From GCA-003244245 sp032230565 (lineage in GTDB: Bacteria > Actinomycetota > Actinomycetes > Mycobacteriales > Pseudonocardiaceae), in the NCBI GenBank assembly GCA_032230565.1, contig JAVXWL010000267.1, forward strand, positions 1-36,724: a stretch of 36,724 nucleotides of DNA, in the 5' to 3' direction. Every line of letters begins with the position of its first letter. Positions within the stretch are counted from its first letter, which is position 1. The translations under genes were made by a program, and so were the position numbers. The notes beneath the pieces were generated by a model that worked only from the letters and a program-made list of their open reading frames with translations, had not been told where the DNA came from and made no database searches. Below are positions 24,659 to 32,443 of this stretch, piece by piece.

Positions 24659-25114
24659 TCAGCCGCGCACCGGCCAGAAATACGCTACCTCGTCCTCACC
24701 GTCGTCGAAACGGCCCCGGTAGTGAATGGGATCCTTGCGGACCAGCGCCGCGCGATGGCTGCGGTGTAGCCGTTCGTCACCGAGCCAGGGCGGCAGCCGC
24801 TGCTCGGCTGCGAGTGCTGATTGGGACCGAGGCGCTGGCAGGCCCGCAGCGGTCAAATCAGCGCTGATGCTCGCCGCGCAGCTGTCGGCATATCCACGGC
24901 GCACCCACTCCGCGCAGATCTCCATCGCGTAGCAGGCCAGTGCCTCTTCGTAGCCGGCCCACATTCGCACAGCCGGATGGTGCTTCCAACCGTAGCGTTC
25001 TCGGGTCAGCGCCCGCAGGATCTGCAGGGCCTCGACGCGCTGCTTGCCAAGCCGACGGCGGTCCAGCGCCACTGCGCTGGCTGCGAAATCAGGATACGGC
25101 AGGAAGGTCTGCAC
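24659..25114 (-). CDS. MSMEG_6728/Pyr_excise-family protein
   Basis: 151 residues from GTG 25114 (VQTFLPYPDF). The conserved blocks are QTFLPYPDFAASAVALDRRRLGKQR, HHPAVRMWAGYEEAL, AMEICAEWVRRGYAD, LPPWLGDERLHRSHRAALVRK and YRGRFDDGEDEVAYFWP. This family resembles T4 pyrimidine dimer DNA glycosylase (PF03013), but glycosylase activity in the actinobacterial members is not shown. The frame is open upstream of the chosen start, without similarity to the family. Confidence 0.85.
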   Translation of the reverse strand: MQTFLPYPDFAASAVALDRRRLGKQRVEALQILRALTRERYGWKHHPAVRMWAGYEEALACYAMEICAEWVRRGYADSCAASISADLTAAGLPAPRSQSALAAEQRLPPWLGDERLHRSHRAALVRKDPIHYRGRFDDGEDEVAYFWPVRG

Positions 25115-25260
25115 GACACCGACGGTGCCCACCGCCAGCGCGGGGTAAACACCTACGGCAGGCTCGGTTGGCGAAATCGTGGGAAAATCAGGACTGTGTC
25201 CAAGCCACACAAGCCGACAGGGCGGATGTGAGGCAGGGCACCCGAGGTCAGAAGGTCGGT

Positions 25261-25546
25261 ATGAAGTTCCTAGTCGTGTGGAAGATGGAGATCTCCCGAC
25301 TATCGGCGGAGATGATGAAGACGGTACTGCGGATGCCTGACTACGCCAAGCCCCTGGAAGAAAGCGGCAAGGTAATCGGCCGCTACCACATCGTGGGCTA
25401 TCACGGTGGGGCATGGATCTTCAACGTAGAGTCCAACGACGAGTTGGAGATGTTGCTGGCGGGCACCCGTCTACAATTTCTCGCGCTTTGACGTCTATCC
25501 CTCGGCCGATATGTCGTCCCTACCAGTGCTCCCACCCGAGCAGTAA
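25261..25546 (+). pseudogene. Muconolactone delta-isomerase-like gene with a 3' frameshift
   Basis: The first about 70 residues (MKFLVVWKMEISRLSAEMMK ... GRYHIVGYHGGAWIFNVES, NDELEMLLAGT) match the small MIase-like ferredoxin-fold family of about 95 residues. The frame ends early at a TGA (25489-25491). The family C-terminus is intact in the next frame: VYNFSRFDVYPSADMSSLPV ending at TAA 25544-25546. One frame change near 25470 explains this. The clipped protein would miss its last beta strand, so I call it a pseudogene. No catechol-pathway genes are nearby. Confidence 0.7.
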
Positions 25547-26216
25547 CCTCCGTGCTCCTGGTTTGCCGATGATAATCTAACGGCATGCTGAAGTCAGCCG
25601 AAAATAGATTGCAATATAATCACACTTCGGTTGTTCACAACAGCGAGGCTACGACCCACTCAGGCGACGGTGGGCCCGGAGCACTCTCGAAGTCGACGCC
25701 ACTGTCCAGGCTGCCAGAGCTATCGAAAGACTCCCTCCGCACGCTCCATCGGGGTGGCCCGGCAGCAGCAACGTCAACATCAAGTGCAGAGGTCGTGGAG
25801 CACGTGAAGGTGTACCGGGATGGCTCCAGCATGCGGGAGCCAGCGGTGCAGTTTTGGGGTATATCGGACGACCGTGGCCGCGTGCTTGTGACGAATGGCA
25901 CGCCGATGGTGATGTGCACGTCAGAACGGCGCGACCATTCCAATCAGCGTCTCGCTAGCGGGTCGGAGCGTAGGAACCTCCGATGTCGCGAGACGGATCC
26001 GAGGCGCTGGCCCTCAACCACGGGATGTGGTAAGAACATGGCATGGCCGGTGGCGCGTTCCTCGTGCGCCGTCGGCATATTGACCATGGTTTGGTCAGAA
26101 CTTGTGCGTGTCCGAGCCCGCACTGTCCCCAGCTGCACATCAGCATCATCGACTGAGCGTCGACCACGGTCCCGGTTGATGGTGAGTGACTTGATTAACC
26201 CAAAAAGGAGTATTTC
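25547..26216. other. 670-bp stretch without a convincing gene
   Basis: The GC content is lower than in the neighbours, especially at 25585-25640. An open plus-strand frame begins at ATG 25585 and has a TAATCT hexamer 6 nt before it, a leaderless-type context, but it runs through the OsmC ribosome site and resembles no family. Minus-strand frames are equally unlike proteins. It may be decayed or recently acquired DNA, and holds the OsmC operon promoter region at its right end. Confidence 0.4.
26080..26097. promoter_or_regulatory. Inverted repeat upstream of the OsmC-MetX operon
   Basis: TTGACCA (26080-26086) and TGGTCA (26092-26097) are separated by 5 bp, and TGACCA-N5-TGGTCA is a perfect palindrome. 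Such sites bind TetR- or MarR-type regulators. It is 119 bp before the OsmC start. TTGACC may also double as a -35 hexamer. Confidence 0.35.
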
Positions 26217-26777
26217 ATGGCTGTGACTGACTTGCCGGTCGATAATGGCGTCAACGTTGAGGCTTTGCTCGGTGTCCGTGACGCCTTAGCTGACACTCCC
26301 GAAATCGCGCAGTTCCAGTGGCGGGCGACGTGTTCGTGGGTTAAGGGCACCCACAGCCGGTCCAGTGTGGACACCTTCTACGGTTTTGGAGGGGAACAGC
26401 ACCATAAGACGACTTTCACGTACGATGCCGATCATCCGTTGGCGTTCGCAGCCGAGGACAACGGTGTCACGCCCGTGGAGTACGTGCTCGTCGCCCTGGG
26501 CAGCTGCTTGACCGCCGGAGTGGCTGCCGTCGCCCAGCAGCGGGAGATCCAGTTGCGCTCGGTGCATGCCACCGTCGAGGCGGAGATGGATCTCCATGGC
26601 ATCCTCGGTGCCGACCCCGAGATCCGCAACGGTTTCAGCGGGATCAAGGTGACGTACAAGATCGACGCCGATGCCAGCCCCGAGGACGTCAGGGCGCTTG
26701 TCGCTCAGTCACAGAAGCGCTCGGCTGTCTACGACGCCATCACCAACCCGACCAACATCACCGTCGAAGTAGTTTGA
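26217..26777 (+). CDS. OsmC family protein
   Basis: 186 residues, with an excellent ribosome site (AAAAAGGAG) before ATG 26217. OsmC proteins use a pair of Cys to reduce organic peroxides or handle sulfur compounds. Here Cys97 in LVALGSCLTAGVA is at the conserved first position, but the second conserved Cys region reads KRSAVYDAIT, with no Cys. The only other Cys is Cys39 in RATCSW. Thus a classical peroxidase mechanism is doubtful. The gene is first in a cluster with a flavin oxidoreductase, MetY, a CoA-binding protein and MetX, which suggests a thiol or sulfur role. Confidence 0.92.
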   Translation: MAVTDLPVDNGVNVEALLGVRDALADTPEIAQFQWRATCSWVKGTHSRSSVDTFYGFGGEQHHKTTFTYDADHPLAFAAEDNGVTPVEYVLVALGSCLTAGVAAVAQQREIQLRSVHATVEAEMDLHGILGADPEIRNGFSGIKVTYKIDADASPEDVRALVAQSQKRSAVYDAITNPTNITVEVV

Positions 26778-26802
26778 TCCAGTCCGGCCCGGGAGAGAGC
26801 CT

Positions 26803-28089
26803 GTGTCGAAGGTGACGGCTGTCGTCATCGGGGCTGGCCACTGCGGGCTGGCCATGAGCCGCTGCCTCGCCGACCGTTCGATCGACCACGTGGTCCTCGA
26901 ACGGGGCGAGGTGGCGAACTCCTGGCGGACGCAGCGATGGGACTCGCTTCGGCTGCTGACGCCCAACTGGTTGACCCGGCTGCCGGGCTACTCCTACCGG
27001 GGTGACGAACCAGATGGTTACATGACGGCTCCGGAGGTCGTTCACCTGATCGACGAGTACTCCACCGTGACGGCTGCCCCGGTGCGGACCAATACCACGG
27101 TGACGTCGGTGCAGCTTGGCGATGATGGGTACCTGGTGCGCACCGACCAGGACTCGTGGGAGGCCCGGGCGGTCGTGCTGGCCTCGGGCGCCTGCAACGT
27201 CGCTCAAGTACCAGCGCTGCATGAGGCGGTGCCGGCGGAAATCACCATGCTGACTCCGATGGGCTACCGCACGCCAGATCAGCTCCCCAAGGGCGGGGTG
27301 CTCGTCGTGGGCGCCTCTGCGAGCGGAATCCAGATCGCTGACGAAGTCCATCGCTCTGGCCGGGCTGTCACGCTGGCGGTCGGGGAACACGTCCGCATGC
27401 CCCGCTCTTACCGAGGCTTGGACATCCTGTGGTGGATGGACGCCTCCGGTGTGCTCGACGAGCGCTACGACGAGGTCCCCGACATTGTCAGGGCGCGCAA
27501 CCTGCCGTCGATGCAGCTGGTTGGTTCGCCTAACCGGCTGACGATCGATCTCAATGCCTTGAGTGCGATGGGGGTAACGCTGGTCGGGCGCCTTGCCGGA
27601 GTCAGGGACGGGCACGCGCAGTTCTCCGGTTCGCTGCCCAACCTCTGCGCGTTGGCTGACCTGAAACTAGGGCGGCTGCTGGACACCATCGACAGCTGGG
27701 CGGCCGCTACCGGGTTCGATGGCGGCGGCCCTCCGGAGCGCTTCGCCCCGACGGAGGTTCCGTCGCTGCCACCGCTCACCCTTAATCTGCGCAATGGCGA
27801 GATCCGCACCATCATCTGGGCCACCGGCTTTCGCCCGGACCTGTCATGGCTCGACGTTCCGGCGTTCAACCGGAAGGGCCAGCTCATCCACAACGGCGGG
27901 GTGACCGCTTGGCCTGGCCTTTACGTGATCGGCATGCCGTTCCTGCGGCGGCGCAAGTCGAGCTTGATCGACGGCGCCGCAGCCGACGCACGCGATTTGA
28001 CCGCCCACCTGGCGAGGTACCTCGCCTCCCCCTCCCGGCGGCCAGCCGACCCCGCTATCACGGACCGCGGGCTCTCAGCATGTTCCTAA
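26803..28089 (+). CDS. FAD/NAD(P)-binding oxidoreductase (flavin monooxygenase-like)
   Basis: 428 residues. The FAD site VVIGAGHCGLAMSRCL is at residues 7-22. The NAD(P) site VLVVGASASGIQIADEV is at about 166-182. The IWATGFRPDLSWL motif near residue 345 is typical of CzcO/FMO-like enzymes that oxygenate or oxidise small substrates. A GTG start at 26803 follows a GGGAGAG site, 25 bp after osmC. The substrate is not known. Its place between OsmC and MetY suggests a sulfur compound, but this is inference. Confidence 0.9.
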   Translation: MSKVTAVVIGAGHCGLAMSRCLADRSIDHVVLERGEVANSWRTQRWDSLRLLTPNWLTRLPGYSYRGDEPDGYMTAPEVVHLIDEYSTVTAAPVRTNTTVTSVQLGDDGYLVRTDQDSWEARAVVLASGACNVAQVPALHEAVPAEITMLTPMGYRTPDQLPKGGVLVVGASASGIQIADEVHRSGRAVTLAVGEHVRMPRSYRGLDILWWMDASGVLDERYDEVPDIVRARNLPSMQLVGSPNRLTIDLNALSAMGVTLVGRLAGVRDGHAQFSGSLPNLCALADLKLGRLLDTIDSWAAATGFDGGGPPERFAPTEVPSLPPLTLNLRNGEIRTIIWATGFRPDLSWLDVPAFNRKGQLIHNGGVTAWPGLYVIGMPFLRRRKSSLIDGAAADARDLTAHLARYLASPSRRPADPAITDRGLSACS

Positions 28090-28125
28090 GCTGACGGCGA
28101 GCGGTCGGCACCGCCTGGAGGAGCG

Positions 28126-29418
28126 ATGGATCGTCAGTGGGGTTTCCGCACTCGTGCCGTGCACGCCGGCGCGATTCCCGACGCGGCCACCGGTGCCCGC
28201 GCGGTGCCGATTTACCAGAGCACAAGCTTTGTCTTCGAGGACACCGAGGACGCAGCGAGCCTATTCGCTCTGCAGAAGTTCGGCACGATTTACAGCCGGA
28301 TCTCCAATCCGACGGTTGCGGCGTTGGAGGAGCGGTTGGCCAGTCTGGACGGGGGGCTTGGCGCAGTCTGCACTGCCAGTGGCCAGGCCGCCGAATTCCT
28401 CACCTTTGCTTGCCTAGCCGGAGCAGGCGACCAGATTGTTGCCGGAGCCGGGCTCTACGGCGGGACGATCACTCAGTTGGACGTGACGCTGCGCCGATTC
28501 GGCGTAGACACCGTGTTCGTGCCCGGAGCCGAGCCGTCAGCAGTCGCCGCGGCGATCACCGAGAAGACCAAGCTGGTGTTCGCCGAGGTGATCGCCAATC
28601 CATCCGGAGAGATCGCCGACATTGCGGCACTGGCCGATGTGGCTCACTCGGCGGGTGTGCCCTTAGCCATCGACGCCACCTTGGCGACCCCGTTCCTCTG
28701 CCAGCCGATCGAGCATGGCGCCGACATCGTGATCCACTCTGCGACCAAGTTTCTCGGCGGTCACGGCACCACGTTGGGCGGCGTGGTGGTTGAGGCCGGC
28801 CGGTTCGACTGGGGTAACGGGCGATTTCCGGTCATGACGGCGCCGATCCCGTCCTATGGCGGGCTGACCTGGTGGGGCAATTTCCAGGAATATGGCTTTC
28901 TTACCAAGCTTCGCGCCGAGCAGCTGCGCGATATCGGCCCGAGCCTCTCACCGATGGCGGCGTTTCTGCTATTGCAGGGCGTGGAAACGCTGCCGCTGCG
29001 GATGGCTGCGCACGTCGCGAACGCGCGGACCGTCGCCGAATGGCTCGCCGCCGATCCCCGGGTGTCCTACGTTCGGTGGGCGGGCCTGCCCGATCATCCG
29101 CACCACGAGCGGGCCCGCCGCTACCTACCGCTCGGGCCGGGCGCGGTGTTCTCCTTCGGTGTGCGGGGTGGCCGCGCCGCGGGCCGGGCGTTCATTGAAT
29201 CCGTGCAGCTGTGCAGCCACTTGGCCAACGTCGGCGACGCCCGCACGCTGGTGATCCATCCGGGCTCGACCACCCACCAGCAGCTCTCCGAAGCCCAGCT
29301 GCGCGAGTGCGGAGTGCCGGCCGATCTGGTGCGGATCAGCGTCGGGTTGGAGGACGCCGATGACATCTTGTGGGACCTCGATTTGGCTCTCACCAAGGCC
29401 ACCAAGGACGTCCGATGA
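28126..29418 (+). CDS. metY: O-acetylhomoserine aminocarboxypropyltransferase
   Basis: 430 residues, a PLP enzyme of the Cys/Met metabolism class. It makes homocysteine from O-acetylhomoserine and sulfide, or methionine from methanethiol. The PLP Lys208 is in IHSATKFLGGHGTTLGG. Other motifs are YQSTSFVFEDT, YSRISNPTVAALEERLASL, ASGQAAEF and HPGSTTHQQLSEAQ. ATG 28126 has a GGAG site. The substrate is made by MetX two genes downstream. Confidence 0.96.
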   Translation: MDRQWGFRTRAVHAGAIPDAATGARAVPIYQSTSFVFEDTEDAASLFALQKFGTIYSRISNPTVAALEERLASLDGGLGAVCTASGQAAEFLTFACLAGAGDQIVAGAGLYGGTITQLDVTLRRFGVDTVFVPGAEPSAVAAAITEKTKLVFAEVIANPSGEIADIAALADVAHSAGVPLAIDATLATPFLCQPIEHGADIVIHSATKFLGGHGTTLGGVVVEAGRFDWGNGRFPVMTAPIPSYGGLTWWGNFQEYGFLTKLRAEQLRDIGPSLSPMAAFLLLQGVETLPLRMAAHVANARTVAEWLAADPRVSYVRWAGLPDHPHHERARRYLPLGPGAVFSFGVRGGRAAGRAFIESVQLCSHLANVGDARTLVIHPGSTTHQQLSEAQLRECGVPADLVRISVGLEDADDILWDLDLALTKATKDVR

Positions 29419-29455
29419 ATGCGCATACGTCCCTGCGTCTACGAGGAGCGGATCG

Positions 29456-29941
29456 GTGAGCGAGGCGAATCGCTGGGTAGGGCCGTCGACCCAGCAGCGG
29501 TGGGAGATTTTACGCCGAACCCAAACCGTCGCGATGGTCGGCGCGTCACCGAACCCCTCACGAGCCAGCAACTTCGTTGCTACCTACCTGCTGGCGAGCA
29601 CTGACTACGACGTCTACTTCGTCAATCCCAATGCAGCGGAGATCCTCGGCCGACCGGTGTACGGCTCGTTGTCGGAGCTGCCCGTAGTGCCCGACCTAGT
29701 GGACGTCTTCCGCAGGCCGGCCGATCTACCGCAGGTGCTGGACGAGACCCTGGCCGCGGGCGCGTCCACGCTGTGGTTGCAATTCGGCCTCTACGACGAG
29801 GACATCGCAGACAAGGCGGAGGCCGCGGGGCTGACGAGCGTCATGGACCGCTGCCTGAAAATCGAGCACGCCCGGTTCCACGGCGGTTTACACCTCGCCG
29901 GGTTCAACACCGGACTGATTAGCTCGCACCGCCCGCGGTGA
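29456..29941 (+). CDS. CoA-binding domain protein (YccU-like)
   Basis: 161 residues. A Rossmann CoA-binding domain: TVAMVGASPNPSRASN, VNPNAAEILGRPVYGSL, DLVDVFRRP, LWLQFGLYDEDIADKAEAAGL and VMDRCLKIEHAR. GTG 29456 is chosen for its GAGGAG site 7 nt before and because upstream residues do not match the family. It overlaps metX by 4 bp (GTGA). Small proteins of this type often lie next to metX and metY. They may bind or sense CoA or acetyl-CoA, the MetX donor; this is inference. Confidence 0.9.
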   Translation: MSEANRWVGPSTQQRWEILRRTQTVAMVGASPNPSRASNFVATYLLASTDYDVYFVNPNAAEILGRPVYGSLSELPVVPDLVDVFRRPADLPQVLDETLAAGASTLWLQFGLYDEDIADKAEAAGLTSVMDRCLKIEHARFHGGLHLAGFNTGLISSHRPR

Positions 29942-31050
29942 CCGCTTCGAGCACTACCGTCACGGGAGCATGGCGCGAGGGCGACATGCCAGGACGCCGG
30001 CAGTTCGCTGCGCTGCCAAGAATGATGCTCGAGCGGGGCGGCGCATTGCCCCGGGCGCAACTGGCCTACGAGACCTGGGGGCAGCTCAGCCCCGAACGAG
30101 ACAACGCCGTCCTGGTCCTGCATGCCCTGTCCGGCGACAGCCATGTGGCCGGTGACGTCGAACCGGGCCACCCCGCTTCGGGCTGGTGGCAGGGCGTGGT
30201 CGGGCCCGGCCGGGGGATCGACACCGACCGGTGGTTCGTAGTCTGCCCGAACGTACTCGGCGGCTGCCAGGGCTCCACCGGGCCATCCTCGCTCGCGCCT
30301 GACGGCCGGCCATGGGGCAGCCGGTGGCCGGCGATCACGATACGTGATCAGGTAGCCGCCGAAATCCCCTTGGCCGACGCCCTCGGCGTACGGGCCTGGG
30401 CCGCCGTTGTTGGCGGGTCGATGGGCGGGATGCGGGCATTGGAATGGGCGCTGTGCCAACCACACCGGGTGCACCGCGCGCTCATCTTCGCCGTCGGCGC
30501 CGAGGCCTCGGCCGACCAGATCGCTACTTGCCGAGTGCAGATCGACGCGATCCGCGCCGACCCGAACTGGCACAGTGGCGATTACTACGACGCGCCCACC
30601 GGCCCGGCCACTGGCATGGCTATCGCCCGCCGGATCGCGCACCTGACCTACCGCTGCGCTGCAGAGGTGGACACCCGATTCGGCCGGGCCGCCGCGGCCG
30701 GAGGTGACCCCCTCAGCGAAGGATTTGCGATCGAGTCGTGGCTGGATCATGCTGCGACGAGCCTGCAGGACCGCTTCGACGCGGGCAGCTACGTCACGCT
30801 CACCGCTGCGATGAACAGCCATGAGATCGGCCGTGGCCGGGGTGGCACCGCCACCGCGCTGCACCGAATGCGGGCTCGGCCGACGATCGTCGGAGTGGAC
30901 TCCGACCGGCTCTACCCCCTGCACCAACAGGCTGAACTCGCCGACCTGCTCGGCGTCGATCTGCAGGTAATCCACTCCCAGCGGGGCCACGACGGCTTCC
31001 TCGTCGAGACCCCCCAAATCAACGCGGTACTGGCGAGTGCCCTCGCCTGA
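29938..31050 (+). CDS. metX: Homoserine O-acetyltransferase
   Basis: 370 residues, alpha/beta-hydrolase fold. It acetylates homoserine with acetyl-CoA in the first committed step of methionine synthesis. The nucleophile is Ser161 in VVGGSMGGMRALEW. The acid Asp lies in VDSDRLYPLHQQ and the base His in SQRGHDGFLVE. The oxyanion region LVLHALSGDSHVAG and the NVLGGCQGSTGPSS loop are conserved. The start (GTG 29938) overlaps the CoA-binding gene. It supplies the MetY substrate. Confidence 0.96.
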   Translation: MTASSTTVTGAWREGDMPGRRQFAALPRMMLERGGALPRAQLAYETWGQLSPERDNAVLVLHALSGDSHVAGDVEPGHPASGWWQGVVGPGRGIDTDRWFVVCPNVLGGCQGSTGPSSLAPDGRPWGSRWPAITIRDQVAAEIPLADALGVRAWAAVVGGSMGGMRALEWALCQPHRVHRALIFAVGAEASADQIATCRVQIDAIRADPNWHSGDYYDAPTGPATGMAIARRIAHLTYRCAAEVDTRFGRAAAAGGDPLSEGFAIESWLDHAATSLQDRFDAGSYVTLTAAMNSHEIGRGRGGTATALHRMRARPTIVGVDSDRLYPLHQQAELADLLGVDLQVIHSQRGHDGFLVETPQINAVLASALA

Positions 31051-31223
31051 GCCGTTCGCCGACCGCGCACACCCGCCAGCTCGTATCCCGTCGTATCCCG
31101 GCGCCGCCCATACCCTCGACATAAGTGGGCGGAAGCGTAGGGGACGACGCCCGAGTGAGTGCGGACGTGACTACAAGGCGCTGCGAGTAACGTCACCACG
31201 AGCGAGGGAGGAGTTCGTGTCGG

Positions 31224-31637
31224 ATGACCGGTATGTGGCTCGCACTGATTGTGATAGTTACGGCTGCGGCGTTCGGACTCCGTTGGCGAGCCCGCCAAGG
31301 GCGGGTGCGGTCCGCTCCCGCACTAGAGCCGGTGCTGCCCGAGCAGGTACTCCGCTGGCTTGATCCGGAAGCCGCTGTAACGCTGCTGCAGCTGACCACC
31401 CCGATTTGCGCGCGCTGCCCGCAGGCCCGGACCGTGCTGGGTAATCTGGCCGCCGCAACCCCGGGGATCCGGCACACCGAACTCGACCTCACCCAGTCCC
31501 CGGAACTGGCCAGCCTCCTAGGGGTGCGCTCGACGCCCACCACGCTGGCGGTCGCGCGCAGTGGCCGCGAGCTGTTCCGGGTGACCGGGGTCCCCCATCG
31601 GGAGGAGCTGCTCAGCGTCCTACGACAACACCTCTGA
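31224..31637 (+). CDS. Membrane-anchored thioredoxin-like protein
   Basis: 137 residues. The N-terminal segment (MWLALIVIVTAAAFGLRWR, residues 4-22) is a membrane anchor or signal. The thioredoxin-fold part has the redox pair Cys62-x-x-Cys65 (TTPICARCPQAR), a cis-Pro in VRSTPTTLAV and a C-terminal helix EELLSVLRQHL. ATG 31224 has a GGGAGGAG site. It lies between metX and a leader peptide/DUF4395 unit. Actinobacteria often pair this thioredoxin with DUF4395 and a sulfurtransferase. Confidence 0.9.
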   Translation: MTGMWLALIVIVTAAAFGLRWRARQGRVRSAPALEPVLPEQVLRWLDPEAAVTLLQLTTPICARCPQARTVLGNLAAATPGIRHTELDLTQSPELASLLGVRSTPTTLAVARSGRELFRVTGVPHREELLSVLRQHL

Positions 31638-31718
31638 GCACCCCACCACGCTATGCAACGACGAGACCAAGCTCAGCGGTCCCCGGGAACGGCAGTCATC
31701 AAAACCAGAGGTCTCCCG

Positions 31719-31724
31719 TAGTAT
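31719..31724 (+). promoter_or_regulatory. Candidate leaderless -10 element of the leader peptide
   Basis: TAGTAT fits TANNNT and lies 6 nt before the GTG at 31731. Transcription would start at or next to that GTG, giving a leaderless mRNA. No clear -35 is present. Confidence 0.4.
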
Positions 31725-31730
31725 GCCGTC

Positions 31731-31805
31731 GTGCACTCGCTGCTGACCAAGCGCAGGGCGGTCGACTTCTGCCGTACGCACAGCAGCCTGCGTCCATTGC
31801 CCTGA
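31731..31805 (+). CDS. Putative leader peptide upstream of DUF4395
   Basis: A 24-residue reading frame from GTG 31731 to TGA: VHSLLTKRRAVDFCRTHSSL then RPLP. It matches the pattern of short actinobacterial peptides (LT-x-RR-x-VDLCR-type) annotated as putative leader peptides before sulfur-metabolism genes, in which Cys codon reading may control downstream expression. The single Cys is in DFCRT. The DUF4395 gene starts 69 bp after its stop. A 7-codon frame MPSCTRC (from ATG 31723) overlaps it in another phase. Confidence 0.65.
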   Translation: MHSLLTKRRAVDFCRTHSSLRPLP

Positions 31806-31874
31806 CCGGAAAGTGACTCGCGCTCGATCACGCTTTAGCAGCCGGCCGCCGTCCCTTCACTGTCAGGAGCCTCC

Positions 31875-32321
31875 ATGACTCAATCGGATTCCGTCGATTC
31901 CCGAGGTCCCAGGTTCGCCGCCTGGATGACCACTGCAGTGCTCGTTATCGTGCTGGTCACGGGGAGCGCCGTGCTACTCGCCGTGCAGGCAATCGTTTTT
32001 GCGGTTGGTGCGTTTGCCGGCCTACAGCTGCACCCCTACGGCCAGCTCTACCGCATCTTCGTAGCCCCCCGGCTCAGCCCGCCCACTGAGTGGGAGGACC
32101 CCGCACCGGTCCGTTTCGCTCAAGGCCTCGGCCTAGCCTTCACCGTCATCGGCACCATCGGATACGCCACCGGACTCACCGCGCTGGCCCTCACCGTTAC
32201 CGCCCTTGCGCTAGGCGCGGCCTTCCTCAACGCCGCGTTCGGCTTGTGCCTGGGCTGTGAGATCTACCTCCGGCTGCCGCAGCAGTTGCGCGGTCGGCAA
32301 GCACCCCCTAGCGCTCGGTAA
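31875..32321 (+). CDS. DUF4395 membrane protein
   Basis: 148 residues with four hydrophobic segments (about 16-37, 38-53, 79-97 and 99-121). The DUF4395 signature appears as DSRGPRFAAWMTTAVLVIVL at the N-terminus and NAAFGLCLGCEIYLRL near the C-terminus, with the CLGC motif facing one side of the membrane. ATG 31875 has an AGGAG site. In many actinobacteria this gene is followed by a rhodanese (sseA-like) and a DUF1416 gene; neither is present here. A sulfur- or thiol-linked role is likely from that association, but the function is unproven. Confidence 0.9.
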   Translation: MTQSDSVDSRGPRFAAWMTTAVLVIVLVTGSAVLLAVQAIVFAVGAFAGLQLHPYGQLYRIFVAPRLSPPTEWEDPAPVRFAQGLGLAFTVIGTIGYATGLTALALTVTALALGAAFLNAAFGLCLGCEIYLRLPQQLRGRQAPPSAR

Positions 32322-32400
32322 CGTGACGTCGCCGGCCAAATTAGACAGCGAGCTCAAACCCGGTGTGTCGAGCGGTTCCCCGGTCCCGATTGCCTGTACC

Positions 32401-32429
32401 GGCCTGCGCTGCTTCAAACAGCGTCGGCC
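32401..32429. terminator. Hairpin between convergent DUF4395 and PhyH genes
   Basis: GGCC-TG-CGCTG (32401-32411) pairs with CAGCG-TC-GGCC (32419-32429) around a 7-nt loop (CTTCAAA), with one 2x2 internal mismatch. The location between convergent genes fits a bidirectional terminator. Confidence 0.45.
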
Positions 32430-32443
32430 GTCGTGTCATCTAT

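Noticed and set aside
26098..26216. SAM-type riboswitch before the MetY/MetX operon
   Set aside because: I looked for the conserved SAM-II and SAM-IV sequence blocks and saw neither. A covariance-model search would settle it.
25585..26226. A 213-codon plus-strand frame before osmC
   Set aside because: It overlaps the OsmC ribosome site and start, and resembles no protein family. I kept only its upstream leaderless-like motif as a note.
31081..31101. Tandem TCGTATCCCG before the thioredoxin gene
   Set aside because: Only two 10-bp units in a short intergenic gap; too small to mean anything without comparison.
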